Shown here one piece after another: positions 24,827 to 34,232 of a DNA stretch of 64,000 bases; positions within the stretch are counted from its first letter, which is position 1; each line of letters begins with the position of its first letter. The notes beneath the pieces were generated by a model. That model searched no databases. It worked only from the letters and a program-made list of their open reading frames with translations, and was not told where the DNA came from. The DNA is from Pseudorhodoplanes sp. (lineage in GTDB: Bacteria; Pseudomonadota; Alphaproteobacteria; Rhizobiales; Xanthobacteraceae). The stretch is taken from contig JABARS010000003.1 in the NCBI GenBank assembly GCA_019187085.1, positions 1 through 64,000 of the forward strand, in the 5' to 3' direction. The translations under genes and the position numbers were made by a program.

Positions 24827-25354
24827 ATGACCGACCTGTCCATCACCATCCTGCCGGAGACGCCCGACGACGCGCTCGCCATCGAGCGCCTGCACGAGCG
24901 CACGTTCGGCCCGGGCCGCTTTGCGCGCACCGCCTTCCGCATCCGCGAAGGCGTCGGGCACCGCTTCGACCTGTCGTTCACCGCGCGCATCGGCACGCTC
25001 CTGGTCGGCTCGGTGCGGCTGTCGCCGATCCGCATCGGCGAGACGCCGGCGCTGATGCTCGGGCCGCTGACGGTCGAGCCGCCCTTCCGCGGGCGCGGCA
25101 TCGCCAAGGCGCTGGTGGCGCGCGGCTGCGAGGCGGCAAGGGAGCGTGGCCACCGGCTGGTCGTGCTGGTCGGCGACGAGCCCTATTACGGGCCGCTCGG
25201 CTTCAAGCGCATTCCGCGCGGGCGCGCGACCATGCCCGGGCCGGTCGATCCGGCGCGCCTTCTGGTCTCGGAACTCGTGCCCGGCGCGTTCGAGGGCGTC
25301 AGCGGGCCGATCCGGCCGGACTGGGAGGCGGTGACGCCCCCGCGCGCCTCCTGA
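24827..25354 (+). CDS. GNAT-family N-acetyltransferase
   Basis: 175 aa with an acetyl-CoA binding core LMLGPLTVEPPFRGRGIAKAL (near residues 80-100) and YYGPLGFKRIPRG near 122, typical of YhbS-like GNATs. ATG 24827 begins MTDLSITILPETPDDALAIE, the expected family start; an in-frame ATG 25 codons upstream adds a low-complexity leader and is less likely. The substrate is unknown. The divergent gene encodes the GST. Confidence 0.87.
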   Translation: MTDLSITILPETPDDALAIERLHERTFGPGRFARTAFRIREGVGHRFDLSFTARIGTLLVGSVRLSPIRIGETPALMLGPLTVEPPFRGRGIAKALVARGCEAARERGHRLVVLVGDEPYYGPLGFKRIPRGRATMPGPVDPARLLVSELVPGAFEGVSGPIRPDWEAVTPPRAS

Positions 25355-25475
25355 ACCGGCTGGCCTTCGCCCCGCCACGATAACGGTATCGGGTCTTTCG
25401 GGTTTCCCCGTGCCGCCGATCGTGCTTAGACTGAACGGTCGCCATACGAATGAGAAGAAACGCCAGGGATCGCTC

Positions 25476-25718
25476 ATGAGGACGCCGATCAGGATCATCG
25501 TCGCCGCCGTCGCCGCGCTTTCTTTCAGCGCGGTGCCCGCGCTCGCCCAGAAGAAGAGCGACGAGGAAAAGAAGGCCGAGGCCGAGCGCCGCAAGCAGGA
25601 CGACCAGGCCTATCGCGCCTCGATCCAGAACATCCCCGACCAGAATCCGGGCGTGTTCGATCCCTGGAACAATATGCGCGGCGATGCGCCCGCCGACGCC
25701 AAGAAGCCGCGTCGCTGA
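25476..25718 (+). CDS. Small exported protein, unknown function
   Basis: 80 aa with a Sec signal peptide (IIVAAVAALSFSAVPALAQ, likely cut after ALA), a highly charged helical segment (KKSDEEKKAEAERRKQDDQ) and a tail IPDQNPGVFDPWNNMRG. I have no family name. The tail pattern QNPGVFDPWNNMR looks conserved in type rather than random. It converges on the membrane protein gene of the moxR operon with only 14 bases between. Confidence 0.7.
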   Translation: MRTPIRIIVAAVAALSFSAVPALAQKKSDEEKKAEAERRKQDDQAYRASIQNIPDQNPGVFDPWNNMRGDAPADAKKPRR

Positions 25719-25732
25719 CCAAAGCGGAAGCG

Positions 25733-27799
25733 TCAGCGCCCCTCGCGCGCCCACATCGCCGCAAACGAGCCGACCAGCAACAGCAGGCCGAGCAGGCCCG
25801 CGAACACCGGCAGCACGCCGATGCCGCGCACGACGCTGACGTCGCGCATCTTCAGCCCGATCCAGTCCTCACCCTTGAAGGTCTCGCTCGCGCGCACGCC
25901 GATGACGCGCGGCACGCGCAGGGTGCCGCCGTCGTCGAGACGGCGCGCGCTGCCGCCGGTTGCGTTCGCAAGCGGGGCGAGCACCTCGGCGGTGGAGGTG
26001 ACCTCGGCGAATTCGCGTGGATTGGCCGGGCCGACATTGACGAGCGTGGTGAGCTTGCCGTCGGTCGCGCGCCACAAGCCGAGTTCGCCGGCCGGCGTCG
26101 CGCCGCGCCACAGGCCGGGCTCGGCGGGCTGCAACGTGAGCGTACGGGTCTGGCCGGAGGGCGTCGTCACCGTCACCTCGCCGACGCTCTCGGCCATGGT
26201 CTGGCGCTCGATGGCAAGCTCGCGTCCGCGCGCGGACATGCGCAGCGCTTCCTCCTCGAGGTCGGGCTGCTTCATCAGCCAGTGCGAGAGCCGGCGCAGC
26301 AGATCGAGATGCGGGCCGCCGCCCTCGAAGCCGCGCGCCCACAGCCAGATGTGATCGGAGAGCAGCAGCGCGACGCGGCCCTCGCCCTCGCGCGCGAGCA
26401 CGAGCAGCGGCTTGCCGTCGGGGCCCTCCATCACCGAAGTGCCGGTCGTGTTCTGGATGTCGACCAGGCGGAACCAGCGGCTCCAGTGCGGCGGCTCGTT
26501 CGCAGAGCCTTCGAGCGCGCGCGTCACCGGATGGCGCTTGCCCAGATCGCTCAGGCGGGCATGGAAGGCGCGCTCGGTCATGCTGCCGACGGGCGCGGCC
26601 GGCAGGATGGCGTCGAGCGGGGTGCGCCACAGGCTGGTCGGGCTCGCATAATCGGGGCCGGCGGCAACCAGCACCGCGCCGCCCTCGCGCACATAGCGCG
26701 CGATATTGTCGAAATAGATGATCGGCAGCACGCCCTGGCGCGCGTAGCGGTCGAAGATGATGAGATGGAACTCGTTGATCTTCTGCTGGAACAGCTCGCG
26801 CGTGGGGAAGGCGATCAGCGACAATTCGTTGATCGGGGTGCCGTCCTGCTTTTCCGGCGGCCGTAGGATGGTGAAATGCACGAGGTCGACGGAGGCGTCC
26901 GACTTCAGCAGGTTGCGCCAGGTGCGCTCGCCGGCATGCGGCTCGCCCGATACCAGCAGCACGCGCAGCTTGTCGCGCACGCCGTCGATGGAGATCACCG
27001 CGCGGTTGTTGACCGCGGTCAGCTCGTCTTCGAGCGGGGAGGCCTCGATCTCCACGATATTGGCGCCGGCATGGGGGATCGGCACCTGCATGCGCACGGC
27101 CGCGCCGCTCACCACGTCGCGGGTCTCGATCGTCTCGCCGTCGCGCCGCACGCTGATGCGCGCGGGTCCCGCGCCCGCGCCCTGGTCCTCGACCCGGAAC
27201 ACGATGGTCTGCGCCTGCCCGACGATGCCGAAGCGCGGCGCCGTGGTGAGCACGATGCGGCGGTCGCGTTCGGTCTGCGTGCCGGTGATCAGCGCGTGCA
27301 GCGGTGCCTGGAAGCCGAGCGAGGCGGCGTCGGCCGGCACGTCGTGCACGCGGCCGTCGGTGATCATGATCGCGCCGGCGATGCGGTCCGGCGGCACGTC
27401 GGCGAACACCGCGCCGAGCGCGTTGAACAGCCGCGTGCCGTCGGTCTCGCCGTCGGCTTCGCCCGCCTCGACGACGCGCACTTCGAGGCCGGCGATGTGT
27501 CCCAGGCGGTCGAGCAGGGCGGCGCGCGCCTCCTCGGCCTGGCGGGTGCGGCTGCGGAAATTCTGGCTCGGACTCTTGTCGACGATGACGGCGGCGACGG
27601 AGGGGATCGGATCGCGGTCCTCGCGCGTGAAGGAGGGGTTGGCGAGCGCCAGCACGAGCAGCGCCAGCGCCAGCACGCGCATCAGCGCGCCGCGGCTGCG
27701 GATGGACAGCAGCAGGAGCGCGATCGCGGCCGCGACCGCGCACGCCGTCCACAGCACGTAATCGGGAACCAGCGGTGCGAAGGCGATGCCGAGATTCAA
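25733..27799 (-). CDS. Large membrane protein of the moxR operon (VWA/glutamine amidotransferase-like)
   Basis: 688 aa from TTG 27799, which has GGAGA 10 bases upstream; no ATG fits better. Two N-terminal membrane helices (VLWTACAVAAAIALLLLSI; LMRVLALALLVLALANPSF), a VWA-like stretch (SVAAVIVDKSPSQNFRSR; AGAIMITDGRVHDV), a DNIARYVREGGAVLVAAGPDYA segment as in amidotransferase-like domains, and a C-terminal membrane helix (FAGLLGLLLLVGSFAAMW). It is the last gene of the moxR-DUF58-BatA operon and is probably periplasmically exposed. The family function is unknown. Confidence 0.8.
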   Translation of the reverse strand: MNLGIAFAPLVPDYVLWTACAVAAAIALLLLSIRSRGALMRVLALALLVLALANPSFTREDRDPIPSVAAVIVDKSPSQNFRSRTRQAEEARAALLDRLGHIAGLEVRVVEAGEADGETDGTRLFNALGAVFADVPPDRIAGAIMITDGRVHDVPADAASLGFQAPLHALITGTQTERDRRIVLTTAPRFGIVGQAQTIVFRVEDQGAGAGPARISVRRDGETIETRDVVSGAAVRMQVPIPHAGANIVEIEASPLEDELTAVNNRAVISIDGVRDKLRVLLVSGEPHAGERTWRNLLKSDASVDLVHFTILRPPEKQDGTPINELSLIAFPTRELFQQKINEFHLIIFDRYARQGVLPIIYFDNIARYVREGGAVLVAAGPDYASPTSLWRTPLDAILPAAPVGSMTERAFHARLSDLGKRHPVTRALEGSANEPPHWSRWFRLVDIQNTTGTSVMEGPDGKPLLVLAREGEGRVALLLSDHIWLWARGFEGGGPHLDLLRRLSHWLMKQPDLEEEALRMSARGRELAIERQTMAESVGEVTVTTPSGQTRTLTLQPAEPGLWRGATPAGELGLWRATDGKLTTLVNVGPANPREFAEVTSTAEVLAPLANATGGSARRLDDGGTLRVPRVIGVRASETFKGEDWIGLKMRDVSVVRGIGVLPVFAGLLGLLLLVGSFAAMWAREGR

Positions 27800-27820
27800 A
27801 GCCGGTCTCCGTTTTCCTTT

Positions 27821-27866
27821 CTCATGGTTCGAGACGCCGCGCTGCGCGCGGCTCCTCACCATGAGG
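27821..27866. repeat. REP-like palindrome (CTCATGGT type)
   Basis: Arms CTCATGGT (27821-27828) and ACCATGAG (27858-27865) enclose TTCGAGACGCCGCG...GCGCGGCTCCTC. It sits in the gap between two genes of the moxR operon, upstream of the TTG start at 27799, in tandem with the next element. Confidence 0.75.
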
Positions 27867-27884
27867 ACTTGTTCCTTCCGCGAT

Positions 27885-27929
27885 CCTCATCCTGAGAAGC
27901 CCGAGCAGCGGGCGTCTCGAAGGATGAGG
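27885..27929. repeat. REP-like palindrome (CCTCATCCT type)
   Basis: Arms CCTCATCCT (27885-27893) and AGGATGAGG (27921-27929) with GAGAAGCCCGAGCAGCGG...GTCTCGA between. Same family as 16851-16902. It starts 4 bases beyond the stop of the BatA/DUF4159 gene, so it lies in the intercistronic mRNA. Confidence 0.75.
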
Positions 27930-27933
27930 CCGC

Positions 27934-30771
27934 TCATTGCCCGAGCCGCTCCAGCAGCGCGGGCACGTGAACCTGGTCGGCCTTGTAGTTGCCGGTCAGC
28001 ACGTACATGACGATGTTGACGCCGGCGCGATAGGCCATCTCGCGCTGGCGCGGCTCGCTGTCCACCATCGGCAGCATCTGCTGGCCATCCGGGCGCATCG
28101 CCCAGGCGCCGGCGAGATCGTTGGACGTGATCAGGATCGAGGACACGCCGTCGCCGCCGCGCGCCGGGCGCTGTGGCTGGCCGTTGACCGTTTCGTCGTC
28201 GGAGTTCTCGTTCGGGATCGCCTCGACCCAGAGCTGGCCGGAATTGAAGCGGCCGGGAAAGTCGCGCAGCAGGAAGAAGGTCTTGGTGAGGACGTGGTCC
28301 TTCTGCAGCGGCTCAAGCTCCGGAATGTCGAGCGCGGACAGGATGTCGCGCAAGGCGGTCATGCCGGGGCTGCGCGTCTCGCCGCCGGGGCCGGGCGGAG
28401 CGATGATGGCGTCGCGGGTGTCGAACAGCACCGTGCCGCCCTGCTTCATGTAGGCGTCGATGCGCGCGAGCGCCTGCGGCGTGGGCTTGGACATGCCGGG
28501 CACGACCGGCCAGTAGATGAGCGGGAAGAAGCTCAGTTCGTCGCGCGCGATGTCGAGGCCGACCGGCTCGCCGGGCTCGAGCGCGGTGCGCTGGGCGAGG
28601 AACAGGCTGAGGCCCGCAAGGCCCGACTTGCTGACATTGTCGGTCTCGCCGTCGCCGGTGACGACATAGGCAAGCCGCGTCTGCAGCGTCGCCTTCATGG
28701 CGAAATCCTCGCCGCCGGCCTGCGCCAGCGCATGATGCGGGGCGAGCGAAGCCGCGGCAAGAACCGTGGCAAGAGCAACGACAAGGATCGCGACCGCCGC
28801 CGGCCGCTGCCAGCGCGCCAGCCGCCCGATGCCGCCGGCCAGCCAGAACACGATCAGCGCATCGATCAACAGCAGCGCGAGCGCGCCGAGGAAGATCGGG
28901 CCGCGCAGATCGAGCGGTTCGCTCAGCCGGTAGCTTTCCGTGCGCGCGCCGAGCGCCGACACGTCGAGCGGCTGCAGGCGGTCGAGGGCGGTCAGCGTGT
29001 TCACGGCGAGCAGGCCCTCCGGCGGCCCGTAGAAGCCGGGCGGATGATCAGCGTTCGCACGCTGGACGAAATTCGCCGGCACCGGGCGCGCGGTTGCGGG
29101 CGGCGCCGTGAACGCGCCGAACCCGTCGAGCACGCGCGCGGGCGCAAGCGTCTCGCGCGCGCGCTCGGCCGCGGCGGCCTCCACCGCGTTCGTGCCGGCG
29201 AGCGCCACCACGCGCCGCAGCATGTCGACGAACGCGCCCGACAGCGGCAGGTCCGACCAGCGCGTGTCGGCGGTGACGTGGAACAGCACGATCATGCCCT
29301 TGCCGCGCCTGGCGCCGGTGACGAGCGGCGTGCCGTCGGCAAGCGTCGCCCAGGTGCGCTCGCTCAGGCCTGCTTCCGGATCGGCCAGCACCTGGCGGTT
29401 GACGACGACGTCGCCGGGCACCGGCATGCCGGCGAACGGGCCTTCGCGCGAGAAGGCCGCAAGCGGCTGCGGCTTCTCCCAGGTCAGGCTGCCGCCGAGC
29501 ACGCGGCCGCCGCGGCGCAAACGTACCGGCACGAGATCGTCGTCGGACGCCGCAAGCCGCGGCCCGGCAAAGCGCACGAGCACGCCGCCGTCGTTGATCC
29601 ATTGCACGAGGCGCTCGCGCGCGGTGCCGACGATGTTGCCGACATCGGCGAGGATCAGCATCGGCACGTTCTGTTCGAGGAAACGCGTCACCGCGTCGGA
29701 AGGCGAGATGCGCTCGCCCAGCCGCACGTCGGCGAAGGGGGCGAGCGCGCGCGAGAGATAGAAGGTGGAGGCGAGCAGCGGCTGGGCGGTGTCGGCGGTC
29801 GCGCCGGTGACCACGCCGATGGTGCGGCGGCGCCAGCGCTTGTCGAGAAGCTGTACGGCGCCGGCGGAGCGCTCGCCGGCGATTTCCAGCCGGGCGATGT
29901 CGTTGCGGATCTCGACCGGCAGATTGAGCGTGGCTTCGGTCTCGCGCCCGGACACGCCAAACGAGAACGGCGCTTCGCCGAGCGGCAGGCCGCGCAGGTC
30001 GAGCGCGCGCACGACGCCAGCGTCATTGAGCGGGGTCTGCGCGCGCAGCACTTTCACCGACAGGCCGCCGGCCGCGTTGTCGGCGGCGGCGAGCGCATGC
30101 ACCGCCGGCGTGCCGCCGTCGACCACGGTCAGCGGCTTGCCCTGCATCAGGCGGCCGAACGCAGTGACGAAATCGGCGCCGCGCTCGACCGCGATCCCGT
30201 CGGAGAGCCAGATCCATTCGGCGTCGGGCGTGGCCTCGGCGAAGCGGGCAAGCGCCGGCAACGCCTCGGTGCGGTCGATGGTGTGCGGCTTGGGCTTGTG
30301 CTGGCGCAGGCGGATGCGCGCGGCCGCGGTCGGCTGCAGCGCGATGCCCTTGGCCGCGTCGGACACCGGGATGATGGCGACCGGCCGGTTGTCGGCTTCG
30401 GCGCGCGCCAGGATGTCCTCGCCGGTGCGCACGCGCGCATCCCAGCTTGCGGCCGCCGCCCAGCCGTCGTCGATCAGGAGCGCCAGCGGCCGCGCGCCGC
30501 CCGAGGTCGCCACCGGTGGATTCCACATCGGCCCGGCGGCGGCAATGATGGCGAGCGCGGTGAGGCCGAGCCGCAGCGCGGTCAGCCACCAGGGCGTGCG
30601 CGCGGGCGTCTCTTCCTTCGGTGCGATGTCGAACAGCAGGCGCGCGGGCGGAAAGGCGATCCGGCGCGGGCGCGGCGGGATCAGCCGCAAGAGCCACCAC
30701 AGCACCGGCAGGCTGAGCAGACCGAGCAGCACGAGCGGCTGCGCAAATCCGATCGGGAGGCCGCCGATCAT
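27934..30771 (-). CDS. BatA-N/DUF4159-domain membrane protein
   Basis: 945 aa. N-terminal BatA-like membrane segment (FAQPLVLLGLLSLPVLWWLLRLIPPRPRRIAFPPARLLFD) with a second helix near residue 65, then a VWA-like region (ARPLALLIDDGWAAAASW). Mid-protein VPMLILADVGNIVG and VQWINDGGVLVRFAGPRL resemble amidotransferase-like folds. A membrane pair lies near 660-700, and the C-terminal DUF4159 region carries IDAYMKQGGTVLFDTRD and HVLTKTFFLLRDFPGRF. ATG 30771 overlaps the DUF58 stop (ATGA). Such proteins accompany MoxR ATPases in envelope or enzyme maturation; the exact client is unknown. Confidence 0.88.
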   Translation of the reverse strand: MIGGLPIGFAQPLVLLGLLSLPVLWWLLRLIPPRPRRIAFPPARLLFDIAPKEETPARTPWWLTALRLGLTALAIIAAAGPMWNPPVATSGGARPLALLIDDGWAAAASWDARVRTGEDILARAEADNRPVAIIPVSDAAKGIALQPTAAARIRLRQHKPKPHTIDRTEALPALARFAEATPDAEWIWLSDGIAVERGADFVTAFGRLMQGKPLTVVDGGTPAVHALAAADNAAGGLSVKVLRAQTPLNDAGVVRALDLRGLPLGEAPFSFGVSGRETEATLNLPVEIRNDIARLEIAGERSAGAVQLLDKRWRRRTIGVVTGATADTAQPLLASTFYLSRALAPFADVRLGERISPSDAVTRFLEQNVPMLILADVGNIVGTARERLVQWINDGGVLVRFAGPRLAASDDDLVPVRLRRGGRVLGGSLTWEKPQPLAAFSREGPFAGMPVPGDVVVNRQVLADPEAGLSERTWATLADGTPLVTGARRGKGMIVLFHVTADTRWSDLPLSGAFVDMLRRVVALAGTNAVEAAAAERARETLAPARVLDGFGAFTAPPATARPVPANFVQRANADHPPGFYGPPEGLLAVNTLTALDRLQPLDVSALGARTESYRLSEPLDLRGPIFLGALALLLIDALIVFWLAGGIGRLARWQRPAAVAILVVALATVLAAASLAPHHALAQAGGEDFAMKATLQTRLAYVVTGDGETDNVSKSGLAGLSLFLAQRTALEPGEPVGLDIARDELSFFPLIYWPVVPGMSKPTPQALARIDAYMKQGGTVLFDTRDAIIAPPGPGGETRSPGMTALRDILSALDIPELEPLQKDHVLTKTFFLLRDFPGRFNSGQLWVEAIPNENSDDETVNGQPQRPARGGDGVSSILITSNDLAGAWAMRPDGQQMLPMVDSEPRQREMAYRAGVNIVMYVLTGNYKADQVHVPALLERLGQ

Positions 30772-31730
30772 GCCGCGCTCCCGGTCGTGGGCATTTGCTT
30801 GCCGGGCGTTTGCGTGCCGGGTGCGCCGTCGCCGCGCTCGCCCATGCGCGCATGCAGCGCCAGCACGAGTTCGCTCGCCGGGCGGTCGGTGCGGTGGACG
30901 ATGAAGCTCCAGCCGAGCCGGTCGGTCTCGGCGCGGATCTGCGCGCGATGGCGCTCGACGCGCGCGATGAAATCCTCGCGCCAGGTTTCTGCCCGGCCAG
31001 CGGTGACGCTGCCGAGCCCCTCCGGCTCCAGGAACTCGATGCGCCCGTGATAGGGGAATGCCTCTTCGGCGGGATCGACGATCTGCACAACATGGCCGTG
31101 CGCGCGCGTGCCCGATAATTGCGCAATGCGGTCCTTCACCTCCTCGATCGGCGACCAGAAATCCGACAGCATCACGACTTCCGACAGCGGGGAGGGCGAG
31201 AAGGCCGGCGGCAGGCTCGCGCGCGCGGTGGGATCGTGGATCAGCGCCTGCGCCATCTTGTCGATGACGTTGCGGCTCGCGGTCGGGCGCATCAGGCCCG
31301 GAATGCCGATGCGCTCGCCGCCCTCGACGAGGATTTCGGCGAGCGCGAAGGAGAGGATCAGGGCGCGGTCGAGCTTGGTCTCCCACACGAGCGGAGAGGC
31401 GAAGACCATCGAGGGCGAACGGTCGGGCCATATCCAGACTGTGTGCGCGGCTTCCCATTCCTGCTCGCGCACATAGAGATGGTCGTCGCGCGCCGAGCGC
31501 CGCCAGTCGACATAGCGTGCGGCCTCGCCCGACACGAAACGGCGATACTGCCAGAAATTCTCGCCGGTGCCGGCGCGGCGGCGTCCGTGCAGGCCGTGCA
31601 CGACGGTGGCCGCGATCCGCCGCGCTTCCAGCATGAGGCGCGGCATGGCGGCGGCCAGCGAGCGCGAGGCGGAGCTCGCGCGGCGGACCGCTTCCTGCTC
31701 GATCTGCGAAGAGCGTTCGTCGAGCGCCAT
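30768..31730 (-). CDS. DUF58 domain protein
   Basis: 320 aa with the DUF58 signature around QYRRFVSGEAARYVDWRRSA (near residue 61), followed by VREQEWEAAHTVWIWPDRSPSM, a VWA-like beta strand. DUF58 proteins act with MoxR AAA+ ATPases as probable metal-binding or substrate adaptors. It starts 5 bases after the moxR stop and overlaps the downstream BatA-type gene by ATGA, so the order moxR-DUF58-BatA is a tight operon. Confidence 0.92.
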   Translation of the reverse strand: MALDERSSQIEQEAVRRASSASRSLAAAMPRLMLEARRIAATVVHGLHGRRRAGTGENFWQYRRFVSGEAARYVDWRRSARDDHLYVREQEWEAAHTVWIWPDRSPSMVFASPLVWETKLDRALILSFALAEILVEGGERIGIPGLMRPTASRNVIDKMAQALIHDPTARASLPPAFSPSPLSEVVMLSDFWSPIEEVKDRIAQLSGTRAHGHVVQIVDPAEEAFPYHGRIEFLEPEGLGSVTAGRAETWREDFIARVERHRAQIRAETDRLGWSFIVHRTDRPASELVLALHARMGERGDGAPGTQTPGKQMPTTGSAA

Positions 31731-31735
31731 TCGCC

Positions 31736-32746
31736 TTATCCGATGCGCCCCTTGAGCTTTGCGATGGCGGCCTCGACGGTCTCGCCTTCGGCGCGCGCGG
31801 CGAAGGTGAGCGCCATGCGGTGCTTGAGCACGGGCTCGGCGAGCGCGATCACGTCGTCGATCGAGGGCGCGAGCCGGCCGTCGAGCAGCGCGCGGGCGCG
31901 CACGGCGAGCATCAGCGCTTGGCTGGCGCGCGGGCCGGGCCCCCAGGCGATCAGCTTCGCCGCCGGGCTGTCGGGCGCGCCGGGGCGCGCGGAGCGCACG
32001 AGCGTCAGGATCGCCTCGACCACGGATTCGCCGACCGGCAGGCGGCGCACGAGGCGCTGGGCGGCGATCAGCTCGTCGGCGGTCATGGCCGGCTTCGGCT
32101 TGCTCTCCTCGGCGCCGGTAGTGTCGAACAGCATGCGCCGCTCGGCTTCCAGGTCCGGATAGTTCACGTCGATCTGCATGATGAAGCGGTCGAGCTGGGC
32201 TTCCGGCAGCGGATAGGTGCCTTCCTGTTCGAGCGGGTTCTGCGTCGCCAGCACATGGAACGGCTTGGGCACGTCGTGGCGGGTGCCGGCGACGGTGACG
32301 TGCTGCTCCTGCATGGCCTGCAACAGCGCCGACTGCGTGCGCGGGGAGGCGCGGTTGATCTCGTCGGCCATCAGCAATTGCGCGAAGACCGGGCCCGGGA
32401 TGAAGCGGAAGCTGCGCCGACCGCCCGGGCTTTCCTCCAGCACTTCGGAGCCCAGGATGTCGGAGGGCATCAGGTCGGGCGTGAACTGGATGCGGCGCGC
32501 GTCGAGGCCGAGCACGATGCCCATGGTCTCCACGAGCTTGGTCTTGGCGAGGCCGGGCACGCCGACCAGAAGCGCGTGGCCGCCGGACAGGATGGTGATG
32601 AGCGCCTGCTCGACCACGGTCTCCTGACCGAAAATGACGGTTCCCACCGCCGCGCGCGCGCTGCGCACATGGGCGGCGGTGCTTTCGGCGGCGCGGACGA
32701 TCATGTCCTCGATCGTCTCAATGCCCTCGCCGGTTGCTTTGACCAT
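31736..32746 (-). CDS. MoxR-family AAA+ ATPase
   Basis: 336 aa. Walker A is in LLVGVPGLAKTKLVETMG (near residue 56), Walker B in AQLLMADEINRASPRTQSAL (near 123), and the sensor region in ATQNPLEQEGTYPLPEAQLD (near 170). These chaperone-like ATPases help insert cofactors or mature protein complexes. It heads the operon; GGGAGA precedes ATG 32746. It is divergent from the DUF1285 gene, with a 224-base gap holding both promoters. Confidence 0.95.
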   Translation of the reverse strand: MVKATGEGIETIEDMIVRAAESTAAHVRSARAAVGTVIFGQETVVEQALITILSGGHALLVGVPGLAKTKLVETMGIVLGLDARRIQFTPDLMPSDILGSEVLEESPGGRRSFRFIPGPVFAQLLMADEINRASPRTQSALLQAMQEQHVTVAGTRHDVPKPFHVLATQNPLEQEGTYPLPEAQLDRFIMQIDVNYPDLEAERRMLFDTTGAEESKPKPAMTADELIAAQRLVRRLPVGESVVEAILTLVRSARPGAPDSPAAKLIAWGPGPRASQALMLAVRARALLDGRLAPSIDDVIALAEPVLKHRMALTFAARAEGETVEAAIAKLKGRIG

Positions 32747-32970
32747 GTCAGTCTCCCGGGCGGTCAGCCCTGTTCGGGTTCATCTTGCACGCGCCGGATC
32801 GGCGTATAAGGAGGCAATAACCGCGCCACAGGACTGCGTCATGCCGGACCATCCATTGCCGACTCCATGGGTGATCCAAGCTTACGCTATTTTGGGCGGA
32901 GAACAGGGCCGGCCGTTCACGTTTATGGGAGGGCGCCTGCGCCCGTAGGAAAACAGGCTCGCGGCAAACC

Positions 32971-33564
32971 ATGGCGAACCAAAGGCGAAACGAAGCGGGG
33001 CTGGAGGGGCTGACGGGCGCACTCGCGCAGGCCGGCAAGGGGCCGCCGCCGGTGCATCTGTGGAATCCGCCGTTTTGCGGCGATCTGGACATGCGCATCG
33101 CCGCCGACGGCACCTGGTTCTATCAGGGCACGCCGATCGGGCGGCCGGCGCTGGTGAGGCTATTCGCCTCGGTGCTCAAGCGCGAGGGCGACCGCTATTT
33201 TCTGGTCACGCCGGTGGAAAAGGTCGGTCTCACGGTCGAGGACGCCCCCTTTCTCGCGGTCGAATTACAGGTGCAGCCGGCGCCGGCCGGCGACGTCCTC
33301 AATTTCCGCACCAACGTGGATGACTGGGTTGCATGCGACGCAGATCATGGCTTGCGTTTCGACCCGCAGCCCGCTACCGGCGGCCTGAAGCCCTATCTGC
33401 ATGTGCGGCGGGGGTTGTGGGCGAAGGTGGCGCGGCCGGTCTTTTACGAGCTCGTGGCGCGCGGGGAGGAACGCGACCTGAACGGACAGAGGATGTTCGG
33501 GGTCGCTTCGGGAACGGAATTTTTCGCAATGGCGCCGGCCGACAGCCTCAAGGACTTCATGTGA
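32971..33564 (+). CDS. DUF1285 domain protein
   Basis: 197 aa. The DUF1285 pattern is clear: PPVHLWNPPFCGDLDMRIAADGTWFYQGTPIGR near residues 28-58 and RDGRYFLVTPVEKVG-like RYFLVTPVEKVGLTVEDAPF near 75. The function is unknown; the fold has been solved for related proteins without a catalytic assignment. It starts the DUF1285-nudL-DUF6111-cca operon, a neighbourhood common in Hyphomicrobiales. The stop overlaps the NUDIX start by one base (TGATG). Confidence 0.9.
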   Translation: MANQRRNEAGLEGLTGALAQAGKGPPPVHLWNPPFCGDLDMRIAADGTWFYQGTPIGRPALVRLFASVLKREGDRYFLVTPVEKVGLTVEDAPFLAVELQVQPAPAGDVLNFRTNVDDWVACDADHGLRFDPQPATGGLKPYLHVRRGLWAKVARPVFYELVARGEERDLNGQRMFGVASGTEFFAMAPADSLKDFM

Positions 33565-34232
33565 TGGACGCCGACGATCCGGTGGCGGTCGCGCCGATCC
33601 GCGGTCCCGATTTCCTTGCGCGCGCGCGCGGCCGCCTCACGCTCGACGTGCCGCGGGGACTGATCGATCCCGATTTCGTCCCCGCGCGCGGCGATCACAA
33701 TACCGACCCGGTGGTGGAGGCGATCGCGAAGGTGCGGCCGATCAAGCCGGCGGCGGTGCTGATCGCGGTGGTGGAGCGCGCGGAGCCGACGGTGCTTCTC
33801 ACCCAGCGCGCCATCCATCTGCCCGACCATGCCGGACAGGTCGCCTTTCCCGGCGGCAAGATCGACCGCGGCGACGCCTCCCCGCTCGCCGCCGCCTTGC
33901 GCGAGGCGCAGGAGGAGATCGGCCTCGATCCGGCGCTGGTCGAGCCGGCCGGCTATCTCGATCTCTACATGACGACGCTCGGCTACCGCATCGTGCCGGT
34001 CGTGGCGCGCGTCGCGCCGGGCTTCACGCTCGCGCTCAACCCGCAGGAGGTCGACGACACTTTCGAGGTGCCGCTCGCCTTCCTGATGGAGCAGGCCAAT
34101 GTCGAGACCCACAGCCGGGAATGGCAGGGCATGACGCGCACCTATTATGCGATCCGCTTCGGCGAGCGGTATATCTGGGGCGTGACCGCCGGCATCCTGC
34201 GCAACATGCACGAGAGGCTGTTTCGCGAATGA
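33564..34232 (+). CDS. CoA pyrophosphatase (NudL-type NUDIX)
   Basis: 222 aa. The UPF0035/NudL pattern is seen: VLLTQRAIHLPDHAGQVAFPGG then KIDRGD and AALREAQEEIGLDPAL (near residues 75-120), combining the CoA-specific segment LxxHxGQVxFPGG and the NUDIX box. Members hydrolyse CoA and acyl-CoA to 3',5'-ADP and phosphopantetheine. ATG 33564 overlaps the DUF1285 stop. It overlaps the next gene by ATGA. Confidence 0.93.
   Translation: MDADDPVAVAPIRGPDFLARARGRLTLDVPRGLIDPDFVPARGDHNTDPVVEAIAKVRPIKPAAVLIAVVERAEPTVLLTQRAIHLPDHAGQVAFPGGKIDRGDASPLAAALREAQEEIGLDPALVEPAGYLDLYMTTLGYRIVPVVARVAPGFTLALNPQEVDDTFEVPLAFLMEQANVETHSREWQGMTRTYYAIRFGERYIWGVTAGILRNMHERLFRE

Noticed and set aside
27937..31050. Very long open frame (over 1000 codons) on the plus strand
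   Set aside because: It is the antisense shadow of the moxR-operon genes; composition is Arg/Gly/Ala-rich as expected from high-GC antisense frames.
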